NCBI GenBank assembly: GCA_045647345.1
Contig: JAZRMG010000121.1
Coordinates: 1 to 28,430, forward strand
Direction of reading: 5' to 3'
Length of the DNA: 28,430 nucleotides
Source: UBA1189 sp045647345
Lineage (GTDB): Bacteria > Bacteroidota > Bacteroidia > Bacteroidales > Bacteroidaceae
The stretch's first letter is position 1. Each line of letters starts with the position of its first letter. The notes under the pieces were generated by a model. The model had not been told where the DNA came from, ran no database searches, and saw only the letters and a program-made list of their open reading frames with translations. The position numbers were made by a program, and so were the translations under genes. Positions 18,166 through 27,394 of the stretch are shown here, one piece after another.

Positions 18166-21100
18166 TCAACGTTCAACATAAACTTTTACGTTCTCTATTA
18201 AATATAGGCCTTCATGGAGCCCAATGATTTCAGTTATACCAGGCTCACAGGTGACATTACGTACTCGGCGACCCGTCATGTCATATACTTCTACTCTTTG
18301 GATTTTATCTGATGAAACATATACTGTACCATTACTTACAGACACAGAGAATGCTTTGATTTTCTCTCTTTCGTGCTGTAAAATAGCACGATAGAAGGGG
18401 ACTGCTTTGCCGCCAACAGCAGGTGTCATATAGGCAGAGAAGGGAGTCAATGTATGTTGGTTTGGGACAAATACACTTCCTGGGTCATTTTCTCCATATT
18501 TAATCCCTACATTCAAGACATAGATATCCTCTTGCGGAGCAATAGTTTCGTAGGTCGGAATAAAATTCACTTCCTGTCCTTCAGAAACGGTTAAATCAGT
18601 CGTTGTCTCAATTGTCGTTTGATTTGCAGAAAAGGTTATGACCCCATTCATTGAGTTATTACCATACAACGTATTGTTTGGCATAGCAATGATATATGGA
18701 ATATTGGCGCGGAGAGATGTTGACTTCGTGAAAGAATCTCCGCTCCATTCGGCCAACCAGAAATGATGCTGGGCTGTTACCCCGAACGGGGCTATATCCC
18801 CTTTGGTAGAATGGGTGTAATTCTGCACATCGAATGGTAGTACAATAGTTTCCCATCCTGCTGCCTTTCCCAAACCTGTTGTTTGTGAGAAAGATCGTTG
18901 GTATGATACGGTATCTGCTGTAAATTCCATGGGACAGTAGAAAGGATATCTGCTATTGAGGGTTAATGTTCCACTTTTCCCATCGCATATTAATGTCATC
19001 CGTCCCTCATCAATAAGGGGATGTGTGAATTTCATCTGGGCAGGAATATATAGCAATAGGTTATGATAACTTTTCTCGTCAAACATGGTTGCTGATATAG
19101 GTTGTGTCGCATTCCATACCACAGCGTTCAAACTCGAACATCCATGGAAGAGGTTGTCACCTATCATACGCAGCGAATCATTCTCTATTGTCACACTGCG
19201 CAGTGCTGTTGCATTACGGAACGTTCCTGTATCGATTCCTATAATCTTATAAGTCAAAGAGTCATACACGACTTCTGTGGGTACTATGTAGTCGCCAGCA
19301 TAATCTTCTGAAGCATTACCCTCTACTCCCTCACTTAAATACACTTGAGGCGTGATGTCCGAAGAAATACGACAGGTAGACCCAGATGTCTTGAACCAGT
19401 TTCTTGCGGCATGCACTTCAGTACGTCTATGTCCCGGTTTACGTGCAACGACTTTCATGGTCACCTTTTCATAAAGGGCAAATGGCTTGTCATAGCGTGG
19501 GCTATAACTTGTAGGTGTTGTTCCGTCAATAGTATAGAATAGCGATACTTCAGGATCATCAACCACCATATATATACTGTCATTGTCAATAGACAATTCA
19601 GGGGCGATAGAGAGTTGTGGCAACATTGAATCCACAATTTCCACCTCTACTGCATTAGAATTGCGTGAATAGATGCTATCACGTACACTACGCACCATAC
19701 AACGATAAAGACCGCCATCCAGATTGGCAAAGCGATAATTGTGGTTGGTCGTACGAGTGGTATGGATCGTTGTCGCGTAGTAGCGTTTCTCCTCACCGGT
19801 ATCCTCCTTCTCGTCGCTCTTCACGGCAGTAGCCTTGGCAGGCATACTTGCTATAGCCTTAGCTGACATAGCACAGTGCTGCTTGGGTGCAACCAAGGGC
19901 ACTTTGCGTGGAGCATTATCTCCGGAAAACTCCTCGGTATAGTCACCTGCCAAGAGATAGATGTCATCGATATCTACACGCAAGCACTCCTGAGTGGGAG
20001 TCTGTGGATTGTCACGAGTATCAAGATATAGGAAAGAGCTCTTGCCTATGGTATCCATCACTACGTAGTAGGTTGTCCATTCCTCATTTACCACCGGTAT
20101 GCCCCAGGGGGAAAAAAGTTTATTTCCCCAGGCTTCGTCACCAACGCCCATGAGCATAAAGCCGTCTTTGTCAGACTTCTCGCTCTTCTTGATAGTGAAC
20201 AGCACGGTAAACTTAGATGAGTCGCACTCCAAGGTGGGAGATACCAAGATGCCTTCCTCTGAAGGCTTACCCACACGTATAGCTCTGTCAAGTCCGAACA
20301 CATTGAATCCCTGCCAACCGGGCTCGATAGTATAGCTGTCCAAGATGCGGCTGATATCTGAATTCCCCTTTTCTACCTTGTCGAAGTTCTCTTCGAGCAT
20401 ATAGGGGCTCTCTACCAGCATAGCAAGGCTAACTTCATACTCCTTTATACCTGACACCTTATCCCATGTTATCGAGAATCCACTCTCGCTTACATCATGT
20501 GGCCCGTCTAATACAGGTATCTCCAAAGCTCCCTTCATGAAAGAGAAAGTCACTACACCATCCTGAATAGAGATATCTGTAATATCCTTTCCCATATATC
20601 CTCCGGTGAACACCTTTGCAGCAGGGGTGCTGGATGAAGTCAGTGCGGTATTTCCTGTCACTCCAGGATAAGTGTCGCCACTTTGTGTCTCCTTGGTCGA
20701 TTTATTGTCGGCCGGGATGATGGTCATTCGCTGATGCGAAACATAATCGTTGACAATGTTATTCTGCCATGCCGATTCCAGATAATCAACATGAAGGACC
20801 AGCATGCCTTCTGCAGGAGCAAACGAATCCCATCCACTTCTTTTATGGCTCTCCACCACATAATATTCATTCGGATTTTCATCATTGACTATCTTATAGG
20901 CCTTGCCTCCTTCGCTCAATGCTGTCAGCTTCACATCCATTGGCTCGTCTATTACAATCAACTCACGCCATCCGAGGAAGTCCAGTTCATAGCCCGTATA
21001 TCCACATGGAGTACGGCCATTATTATTATAGTTACCATAGTGCATCAAGCTCCATGATTCCATGCCAAAAGGAGTCTGGTCATCTCCCGTAGGATAAAAG

Positions 21101-22059
21101 TCGGGCAGTCCGAGACAGTGCGAGAACTCATGACAGAAGGTTCCGATACCGTCAATTATTGCACCTTGGTATCCATCCAATTCATTATTGCAGGCATACT
21201 TGGCTATCTTTACACCATCCAATGACAAGGCTGTTTCCAATTCCCATTGATGCGGCCATATCGTATTCTCCAGCTGGTCGGGATAAGAAGCTTCGCCATA
21301 GCCTGCATAGATGACATAAACAATATCTACATATCCATCTCCATTGTTGTCATATTGCGAGAAGTCTACGTCAGCCTTCTGACAAGCCTCTTTGACCATT
21401 CCACGTGGATTCTTGTCATTGCCATTTTCATCATTACCTCCGTAGTCTTTCATCGTCTGGGAAAGTGTTATGGGACCGATGATGTCAAACTGAGGCTTAA
21501 ACTTCCCCTCCGATTGGTCGACAAAGTATTCCCTCACACTACCATGTCCGCCTTCATCTTTATAGTCTTCACCATTGATATGTCCCTCAAAGGCTGCTTT
21601 AGGGTCATTGGATGAGAACTTCACATCACTATACTGCACCAGCAACACCGGAACTCTTACCTCGCCTGTTGACGGCACTTCAGCCACCTTTTGTGGAGCA
21701 CGCGAGTGTTGCATTGCCTTTTGGCGTTGTATGGCCACCTCGCGAAATTGCTTCATCTTGGGCAGACTCTCGACAATACGCAATTCGTCATTAGAACGTA
21801 GCGAAGATGTATGTGCCAGATGTCTTGATGCCACAATGTTGCCATCTACGATATCTGCATAATAGTATGCCTTGCCATTCGGCTTTACCATAATGCCGTC
21901 TTCCGTCATCAGATAATGGAAATGCTCGTCACCTCGTTGGGTCAGAGCCAGCATTGTGCCGTCGGGTTGTTTTACGGTTATGGTGATGCGTTTGGCTGGT
22001 ACAGCCCATAGGGCAAACGTGCATACCCAAAGCATTACCGCAAAAATCAATCTTTTCAT
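18166..22059 (-). CDS. Giant secreted M6-family (immune inhibitor A-like) metallopeptidase with adhesin-like C-terminus
   Basis: The protein has 1297 residues and begins with a signal peptide (MKRLIFAVMLWVCTFALWAV). Residues ~20-125 look like a propeptide (ITVKQPDGTMLALTQRGDE, EDGIMVKPNGKAYYY). The catalytic domain spans ~130-400. YDNNGDGYVDIVYVIYAGYG (236-255) is the calcium-loop region of M6 enzymes. The zinc site is HEFSHCLGLPD, with His310, Glu311, His314 and Asp320, and SLMHYG follows as Met-turn. Downstream come a Fn3-like segment (~510-550), a MAM/cleaved-adhesin-like jelly roll (~550-720), a chitobiase-C-like module (VSLFYTIDGTTPT, ~840), a BspA-like leucine-rich stretch (LRSVTIENDSLRMIGDNLFHGC, ~975), and a C-terminal VEVYDMTGRRV...LYLIENVKVYVER resembling a type A type IX sorting domain. 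M6 enzymes degrade host proteins; the substrate is unknown. Confidence 0.92.
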   Translation of the reverse strand: MKRLIFAVMLWVCTFALWAVPAKRITITVKQPDGTMLALTQRGDEHFHYLMTEDGIMVKPNGKAYYYADIVDGNIVASRHLAHTSSLRSNDELRIVESLPKMKQFREVAIQRQKAMQHSRAPQKVAEVPSTGEVRVPVLLVQYSDVKFSSNDPKAAFEGHINGEDYKDEGGHGSVREYFVDQSEGKFKPQFDIIGPITLSQTMKDYGGNDENGNDKNPRGMVKEACQKADVDFSQYDNNGDGYVDIVYVIYAGYGEASYPDQLENTIWPHQWELETALSLDGVKIAKYACNNELDGYQGAIIDGIGTFCHEFSHCLGLPDFYPTGDDQTPFGMESWSLMHYGNYNNNGRTPCGYTGYELDFLGWRELIVIDEPMDVKLTALSEGGKAYKIVNDENPNEYYVVESHKRSGWDSFAPAEGMLVLHVDYLESAWQNNIVNDYVSHQRMTIIPADNKSTKETQSGDTYPGVTGNTALTSSSTPAAKVFTGGYMGKDITDISIQDGVVTFSFMKGALEIPVLDGPHDVSESGFSITWDKVSGIKEYEVSLAMLVESPYMLEENFDKVEKGNSDISRILDSYTIEPGWQGFNVFGLDRAIRVGKPSEEGILVSPTLECDSSKFTVLFTIKKSEKSDKDGFMLMGVGDEAWGNKLFSPWGIPVVNEEWTTYYVVMDTIGKSSFLYLDTRDNPQTPTQECLRVDIDDIYLLAGDYTEEFSGDNAPRKVPLVAPKQHCAMSAKAIASMPAKATAVKSDEKEDTGEEKRYYATTIHTTRTTNHNYRFANLDGGLYRCMVRSVRDSIYSRNSNAVEVEIVDSMLPQLSIAPELSIDNDSIYMVVDDPEVSLFYTIDGTTPTSYSPRYDKPFALYEKVTMKVVARKPGHRRTEVHAARNWFKTSGSTCRISSDITPQVYLSEGVEGNASEDYAGDYIVPTEVVYDSLTYKIIGIDTGTFRNATALRSVTIENDSLRMIGDNLFHGCSSLNAVVWNATQPISATMFDEKSYHNLLLYIPAQMKFTHPLIDEGRMTLICDGKSGTLTLNSRYPFYCPMEFTADTVSYQRSFSQTTGLGKAAGWETIVLPFDVQNYTHSTKGDIAPFGVTAQHHFWLAEWSGDSFTKSTSLRANIPYIIAMPNNTLYGNNSMNGVITFSANQTTIETTTDLTVSEGQEVNFIPTYETIAPQEDIYVLNVGIKYGENDPGSVFVPNQHTLTPFSAYMTPAVGGKAVPFYRAILQHEREKIKAFSVSVSNGTVYVSSDKIQRVEVYDMTGRRVRNVTCEPGITEIIGLHEGLYLIENVKVYVER

Positions 22060-22103
22060 TTTCTTATGTGTGCAAAAAAAGTTCTATGGTGAAAAAACAA
22101 GTA

Positions 22104-22111
22104 CAAAGATA
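22104..22111 (-). promoter_or_regulatory. Proximal candidate -7 box (TATCTTTG) of the M6 peptidase gene
   Basis: The minus strand reads TATCTTTG, an exact TAnnTTTG match, 45 bases upstream of the ATG at 22059. It predicts a leader of about 38 nt. Identical octamers recur at 22188-22195 and 22274-22281 because the surrounding ~84-bp unit is repeated. Confidence 0.5.
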
Positions 22112-22281
22112 CTAACAAACGAGCGAGAAATATGAAGCTTGCTTCAATATTTTTCACAGCGAGTGCCGTGTATCTTCGCGTTTATCGCAAAGATAGGAAC
22201 AAACGAGCGAGAAATATGAAGCTTGCTTCGATATTTTTTCACAGCGAGTGCCGTGTGTCTTCGCGGTTTACCGCAAAGATA
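22104..22281. repeat. Tandem ~84-bp repeat (two copies plus a partial third junction) carrying -7 boxes and hairpins
   Basis: Copy 1 (22114-22195) and copy 2 (22198-22281) are nearly identical, differing at a handful of positions. Both read AACAAACGAGCGAGAAATAT at the start and GCAAAGATA at the end. Each copy holds a hairpin around GAAGCTTGCTTC and a second one at its end: 22174-22192 in copy 1 and 22259-22278 in copy 2. In the latter, copy 2 gains a G and has T changed to C, which adds a G-C pair, so the fold is conserved. Every copy boundary carries CAAAGATA, read on the minus strand as the -7 box TATCTTTG, at 22104, 22188 and 22274. The unit is non-coding and sits directly upstream of the M6 peptidase gene. 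Confidence 0.85.
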
Positions 22282-22380
22282 ATGACAAATATCGGATATC
22301 TCTAAGTCTGTTTACTTTTAGTGACGAATACCTATACGTAATATGAACCTTGAATACCCAATGTCCGTGCTTGTGTATAC

Positions 22381-22422
22381 ATAATAGGATAATGGGATGC
22401 GGGCATCCCATTATCCTATTAT
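22381..22422 (-). terminator. Perfect 20-bp palindromic hairpin after susD, probable terminator
   Basis: The arms at 22381-22400 and 22403-22422 are perfectly complementary over 20 bp, with GG at the centre. The hairpin lies 22 bases past the SusD stop. No U-run follows on the minus strand, so it may stop transcription, protect the 3' end of the susCD transcript, or both. Confidence 0.6.
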
Positions 22423-22444
22423 AGAGATACGTGTCTTCCTAAGA

Positions 22445-24049
22445 TTACATGATAGCCTTAGGACGTACAGGATCTTCTCTGAGGGCTGAGACATCAATAC
22501 CCTTGTTTGCTTCTCTCTCTGATTCAGGGATAGAGTAGATGAAGATGGGAGACTCGGCAGGAAGATCTTCGTAAGTTACGTTACCAGAGAAGTTGGCACC
22601 CTTACGAATGATAGGCTTCTTCAGACGGAGCACGTCGAAGAGTGAGAAGCCTTCACCCCAGAGCTCTATACGACGCTGGAACCATACTTCATCAATGAAT
22701 GCATCGAGGTCAGCTGCTGCACACACATAATCAGGGTTGCGATAATTCTGTACAAAAGCGTCGAGTACCTGCTTTCCTGCATCGACACCTGCACTGCGGC
22801 CTGCTGCTTCAGCCCAAATGAGGTACATCTCCTCTGCACGCATCAAGGGCCAGTCTTGTGAGTTCTCTGTATTGAAAAGGATGTTGTCCTGGGGACCGAA
22901 CTTCACGTTGGTGTAAGGAGCAAATGTGGCAGCATTGGCAATGGGCATAGAATAACCTGCGCCAAAAGCGTTCTCCAAGTTTACAGAATAGTAAACAGAG
23001 TCTACCCACCAACCCTTACGAACGTCAGTCTCAGGAATGCGCTCCCAAAGAGTAGAGTTGATGCGCTTGTGCACGACATTCATACCAATAGCAGTGGTAT
23101 AACCGTTACCAGTCATTGAACAGAGGTGTGAAGGCCAGTTGATAATACCAGTCTGCACAACATCGTTGTTTACAGTGATGATTGAACCCCAAATCCATGA
23201 GTGGGCATCGTTGTTGAATGAAGGTACCGAAACCTCTGCAATAGAATAAGGAGTTGCACCAGAGAGTGTCAATGCACTCTGAGCATCAGTGGCAGCTTCT
23301 GCGTATTTGCCCATCAACATGTTGGCACGAGCACGGAGACCATAGGCTACAGCTGCAGTAATCTGAGCCTTATCAACACGCTCAACGGGATTTTCTTCCA
23401 AATACAGAATTGCAGTATTGAGGTCGCTCATAATCTGAGCATAAACTTCCTCAACAGTAGCCAAAGGATTGTTCATTCCCTCTTCTGCGGTCATATCCTC
23501 AGGTAGGATTGTTACAGCCAGCTCCTGCTCGTGGCCGAGATAGGTGAACTGATAGGTCTGTACCAACTGCAGATAGTCGAATGCACGTGAAGCCAATGCC
23601 TGACCAATGTAGTTGGCAGCCTCTCCTGTGGGTTCCTCATCGCTTTGGAGTGAGTTGAGGATGCTATTGGCCGATTTGATGTGCTGATAGTACAAGGTCC
23701 AGATGAACTGGTTGAATGCAGCGGTCTTGGTGCGATCAGCAAATACTAACTGACTAGCAAACCAGTTATAACCATGATTCTCTGATACCATATCCTGGCC
23801 TGCTTGGTCATAAGCAATACAGAATGCAGGGAAACCAAAATCGTAGTGGTTTGTAGAGATGGTACCATATTGGATAAGATTATCCTTCAATGCATTTAAG
23901 TCGCTCGATACCTTCTCGGGGTTATCCAATACAACTGTCGTTTTTTGCTCTACAGTCACTACACCTCCCTGTAGTGCCTCCTCTTCCTGACATGCAGTGA
24001 AAGCTGCAGCAGAAATGGCCAACAAGGTGAAATATTTATTGAATTTCAT
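22445..24049 (-). CDS. SusD/RagB-family outer-membrane nutrient-binding lipoprotein
   Basis: The 534-aa protein begins MKFNKYFTLLAISAAAFTAC, a lipoprotein signal with lipidated Cys20, so it should sit on the outer face of the outer membrane. The body is alpha-helical with TPR-like pairs typical of SusD: WTLYYQHIKSANSILNSL, QALASRAFDYLQLVQTYQF, and AYGLRARANMLMGKYAEAATDAQSAL. The C-terminal RagB/SusD signature MRAEEMYLIWAEAA, then EVWFQRRIELWGEGFSLFDVLRLKK, is intact. SusD partners cap the SusC barrel and capture a glycan or peptide ligand; the ligand is not predictable here. It starts 24 bp after the susC stop, the usual susC-susD order. No glycoside hydrolase or regulator follows; the next gene is the M6 peptidase unit, so this may be a short SusCD-only locus or one linked to peptides. 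Confidence 0.95.
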   Translation of the reverse strand: MKFNKYFTLLAISAAAFTACQEEEALQGGVVTVEQKTTVVLDNPEKVSSDLNALKDNLIQYGTISTNHYDFGFPAFCIAYDQAGQDMVSENHGYNWFASQLVFADRTKTAAFNQFIWTLYYQHIKSANSILNSLQSDEEPTGEAANYIGQALASRAFDYLQLVQTYQFTYLGHEQELAVTILPEDMTAEEGMNNPLATVEEVYAQIMSDLNTAILYLEENPVERVDKAQITAAVAYGLRARANMLMGKYAEAATDAQSALTLSGATPYSIAEVSVPSFNNDAHSWIWGSIITVNNDVVQTGIINWPSHLCSMTGNGYTTAIGMNVVHKRINSTLWERIPETDVRKGWWVDSVYYSVNLENAFGAGYSMPIANAATFAPYTNVKFGPQDNILFNTENSQDWPLMRAEEMYLIWAEAAGRSAGVDAGKQVLDAFVQNYRNPDYVCAAADLDAFIDEVWFQRRIELWGEGFSLFDVLRLKKPIIRKGANFSGNVTYEDLPAESPIFIYSIPESEREANKGIDVSALREDPVRPKAIM

Positions 24050-24073
24050 ATCTATTCTATTATTATTAAGTTA

Positions 24074-27000
24074 TTAGAATGTCATGCTTACGCCAGCAGA
24101 GATGGCACGCATGGGTGAATAGTACTCGTTAGATGCAGCTGTGAAGCTCTGACGAGGATCTAAGCCCTTACGAGCAGAGAATACAGCAACATTGTCAGCG
24201 GCACAATATACACGGAAGTTCTGGATGCCCATCTTCATTGTCAAAGCCTTGGGTAAGGTGTAGCCAAATGTGATGTTGTTGATGCTCAAGTAGTTTGAGC
24301 TGGTCAAGAATCGTGTTGATAAGTAGTTGGCATAGCCATCACCATTGTAGTTTACCTTAGGAACGTCGGTTACTTTGTTCTCGGGAGTCCATGCATTGGC
24401 AATGTCCTTGTGCCAGTTGTAACCAAGGTCATCGCTAGTACCCTCATGCATCAAAGCTGCATAAGTGTTATCGTAGATGCGTCCACCAAGCTGATAAGCG
24501 AATGACATACCAAAGTCAAATCCGTAAGCGTTAAAGCTTGTACCGAAACCTCCATAGAACTTGGGCAGAATATCGCCTGTTGCATAGCGTGTAGCGTTAG
24601 GTGCATTGGTTGTGGTTTCTTTGATCATTACGGGATCGCCATTGGCATCCAATACAGGAGTTCCATCTTCGGCTACTTGAGGCACGTCTACATAGTAGAG
24701 AGCATCACCAGTCTCTTCATCTACACCAGCAAATTCACGCAAATAGAACTGATAAGAAGACTCTCCCTCACGATAGATGTAGTTTCCGCTAATCAACTCA
24801 CCATTAAGGTCGGGATGGAGTTCGATAATCTTGTTCTTTACAGAAGTGATGTTGAAGTTGGCTGCCCAGTTGACATGCTTTGTACGAACGATATCACCCT
24901 GCAAATCCAACTCGAAACCGCTGTTTGACATTGAACCCACGTTCATGGGAATGTAGGTGTAGCCCAATGAAGGAGCAACGGGACGCTCGTAGAGCATATC
25001 TACGGTCTTACGTGTGAAGTACTCTACAGTACCGCGCAGACGACGCTTGAAGAACTCGAAGTCGAAACCGGTATTGAAGTTGTGTGAGCTCTCCCAAGTG
25101 AGATCCTTGTTACCCTTGAATGACATAGAGAGAGCGAAATCACCATTAGAGTCAGCTACGCTGTAGTGGTCAGAGTAGTAGTTGTAGTTGTGGAGATTTG
25201 AGTAGTTGAGGTTATCGTTACCCTGTACACCATACGAAGCCTTGAACTTCAAGAGGTCGATGTTCTTTGCGCCGATGAGGAAGTTCTCCTTGTTGAGCAA
25301 CCAACCGCCACCTACTGACCAGAAGTTACCCCAGCGGTTGTCGGGATGGAAACGTGAAGAGCCGTCGCGACGGAAGCTACCGCTTACGAAATACTTGTCG
25401 GCATAGTCATACTGCAAACGAGCCAAGAAACCTTCGGTCTTGTAAACACCGGTATATGATGAGGCTTGAGGCTGGCTGATAGCGTTGTCAATTTCAGGAA
25501 CATTGGGGTTGAAGAGATTCTCCTTAGAACCAGTCAAGGTCTGATAAGAACGACGATAGTTCTCGTAACCTGCCAAAGCGTCGATGCTATGGTTGCCATA
25601 CTCCTTGTTGTAGGTAAGCAAGTACTGCTGGTTGGTGCTGAACAGACGTGAAGCGCCTACATAGATGATACCACCCACTTCAGAATACTGACCATAGTAT
25701 GTGTTGTAGAGGTTTCTTGAGCGTGTGTTGTCTATGTCAACACCCCAGTTTGCTGAAGCCTTCAATCCTTTGAAGATATCCCAATTGAGGAAAGCACGTC
25801 CGCTGAGTACATCATATATAGCCTCGTTCTTGTCGAGTGCAATCATTGAAGCAGGGTTAGAGTTACCCATGAACGGACGGCCAAGACCGGGATACTCACC
25901 TGCACCGAAGTCATACATGGTGAAACCGTGGCTGTCGGTCATGATATTACCATCAGCATCGCGTACATAGAGCGGATAGATGGGAGCGATACGGTTTGAT
26001 ACGTAGAACAAGTTTCCTGATGAAGAACCAGACTGGTCACGAGGAGACAACGATACAGAGTTGCTATATGAGAAGCTACTGCCCACTTTAATGCTCTTGT
26101 TTACTTGATAGTCAGCATTCATACGTGCAGTGAAACGCTGGAACCCAGAGTTTGGGATAATACCGGTATCTTCCAGATAACCTGCAGACATATAGTAGGT
26201 TGACTGAGGGCTAGCACCGCTGATGCGAACGTTGTACTCTTGACGGAGGTTGTCGTTCATAAACAACTCATTGTACCAGTTGTCGGGTTGCAAGAAGTAA
26301 GTATTTCCGTCTTTACCTACATATTGATTACCTACGGTAGCGTTGGGGTTGATTTTACCTTCAGCAGTAAACAATTCCTCACCTACGGGAACATTATATA
26401 TAGGATAACCCAAGAGGTTCTCTACGTATGCGCCAACTGTACTAGAAGGAGCTGCACCACCCAAAGCGTTGTTGATTGCTTGATAGTAGGTCTCATAATA
26501 GGTGTTGGGCGAAGTCATAACGTCGTAGTTGGGGATGGCACGACGGTTGTTACCCCACTTTGCATCTACGTCAATCTTGGCCTTAGCACCCTGCTGACCC
26601 TTCTTGGTGGTAATCAAGATTACACCGTTGGCACCACGAGCACCATAGAGGGCGTTTGATGCAGCATCCTTGAGTACGGTCATAGATTCGATATCCTGAG
26701 GGTTGATGGTCTCAATGCCACCCTCGAAAGGAACACCGTCAACAACGTACAAAGGAGCGTTGCTGGCAGACATAGAACCGATACCACGAATGCGGATGCT
26801 GGCAGTTGCACCAGGCTCACCATTAGAGCTGGTAACCTGTACACCAGCTACCTGACCGCTCAATGCGTTAGATACGTTTGCAACCTGACGCTCTGCAATC
26901 TTGTCAGCCTTAACGGTTGCAGCCGAACCCGTAAACTGAGATTTCTTGGCTGTACCGAATGCTACAACCATCACTTCATCCAAATGTTCTGTTTCACTCT

Positions 27001-27106
27001 CCAGAACAACTTTTACATTAGGCTTGATAGCCACCTCAGTAGTAACCATACCAACGTACGACACAACTAAAGTCTTCGCAGTACTTTGCGCGGAGAAATA
27101 AACGTC
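24074..27106 (-). CDS. 5'-truncated SusC/RagA-family TonB-dependent transporter (silent cassette or disrupted gene)
   Basis: The open frame runs from a TGA at 27107-27109. A GTG at 27064 is the first possible start, giving 996 aa. From there the protein is a normal SusC: tail of the carboxypeptidase-regulatory-like domain (AKTLVVSYVGMVTTEVAI), TonB-box region (LDEVMVVAFG, ~28-37), plug (ALSGQVAGVQVTS, IRIRGIGSMSASNAPLYVVDGVP, ALYGARGANGVILITTKKG), a long beta-barrel, and the terminal aromatic residue (AGVSMTF). Roughly the first 75-90 residues of a normal SusC are absent: the signal peptide and most of the N-terminal domain. Homology begins abruptly around SAQSTAK (bases ~27080-27097), preceded by unrelated sequence with stops in every frame I checked. 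Without a signal it cannot reach the outer membrane. A tyrosine recombinase lies 640 bp upstream. susD follows after 24 bp. This is either a recombinational cassette or a pseudogene. Confidence 0.85.
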   Translation of the reverse strand, partial: DVYFSAQSTAKTLVVSYVGMVTTEVAIKPNVKVVLESETEHLDEVMVVAFGTAKKSQFTGSAATVKADKIAERQVANVSNALSGQVAGVQVTSSNGEPGATASIRIRGIGSMSASNAPLYVVDGVPFEGGIETINPQDIESMTVLKDAASNALYGARGANGVILITTKKGQQGAKAKIDVDAKWGNNRRAIPNYDVMTSPNTYYETYYQAINNALGGAAPSSTVGAYVENLLGYPIYNVPVGEELFTAEGKINPNATVGNQYVGKDGNTYFLQPDNWYNELFMNDNLRQEYNVRISGASPQSTYYMSAGYLEDTGIIPNSGFQRFTARMNADYQVNKSIKVGSSFSYSNSVSLSPRDQSGSSSGNLFYVSNRIAPIYPLYVRDADGNIMTDSHGFTMYDFGAGEYPGLGRPFMGNSNPASMIALDKNEAIYDVLSGRAFLNWDIFKGLKASANWGVDIDNTRSRNLYNTYYGQYSEVGGIIYVGASRLFSTNQQYLLTYNKEYGNHSIDALAGYENYRRSYQTLTGSKENLFNPNVPEIDNAISQPQASSYTGVYKTEGFLARLQYDYADKYFVSGSFRRDGSSRFHPDNRWGNFWSVGGGWLLNKENFLIGAKNIDLLKFKASYGVQGNDNLNYSNLHNYNYYSDHYSVADSNGDFALSMSFKGNKDLTWESSHNFNTGFDFEFFKRRLRGTVEYFTRKTVDMLYERPVAPSLGYTYIPMNVGSMSNSGFELDLQGDIVRTKHVNWAANFNITSVKNKIIELHPDLNGELISGNYIYREGESSYQFYLREFAGVDEETGDALYYVDVPQVAEDGTPVLDANGDPVMIKETTTNAPNATRYATGDILPKFYGGFGTSFNAYGFDFGMSFAYQLGGRIYDNTYAALMHEGTSDDLGYNWHKDIANAWTPENKVTDVPKVNYNGDGYANYLSTRFLTSSNYLSINNITFGYTLPKALTMKMGIQNFRVYCAADNVAVFSARKGLDPRQSFTAASNEYYSPMRAISAGVSMTF

Positions 27107-27266
27107 TCATCCGATATCCAAATTTCTATGGATTCTTACACTCAAACAACCCAATAAGGCACAAATGCATTAAAATTTTAGCCGTTTATACATATAAATG
27201 TGTTTTAGCTTTTCTATCTGCCGCCATCCGCCACGATGGGTAACCTACTGTTTATGTGATTGGTAC

Positions 27267-27301
27267 TGGCTGACACTTCGTGCGATTTTCAGTGTCAGCC
27301 A
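27267..27301. repeat. Inverted repeat, 11-bp perfect arms
   Basis: TGGCTGACACT (27267-27277) and AGTGTCAGCCA (27291-27301) are perfect inverted repeats separated by 13 bases. Arm length and spacing resemble tyrosine recombinase core sites, but a simple hairpin is equally possible. Confidence 0.7.
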
Positions 27302-27394
27302 TAATCCGCAAGAAAAGATGCTGAGAATAGCTTTATAGCAAGGCTTTTCTCACCTCCTTTTACTTGTCAGTCGCTGTTTATTACAAGTAATTCT

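Noticed and set aside
18150..18179. Longer start of the small lipoprotein at 18179
   Set aside because: It would put ten polar residues before the lipoprotein signal and overlap the M6 peptidase coding end; the ATG at 18149 gives a proper signal peptide.
22288..27118. A 9-bp sequence (ATATCGGAT) in inverted orientation on both sides of susCD, as invertible-segment ends
   Set aside because: Nine matching bases between two stretches of several hundred and ~160 bp are expected by chance with fair probability, and the match does not extend on either side.
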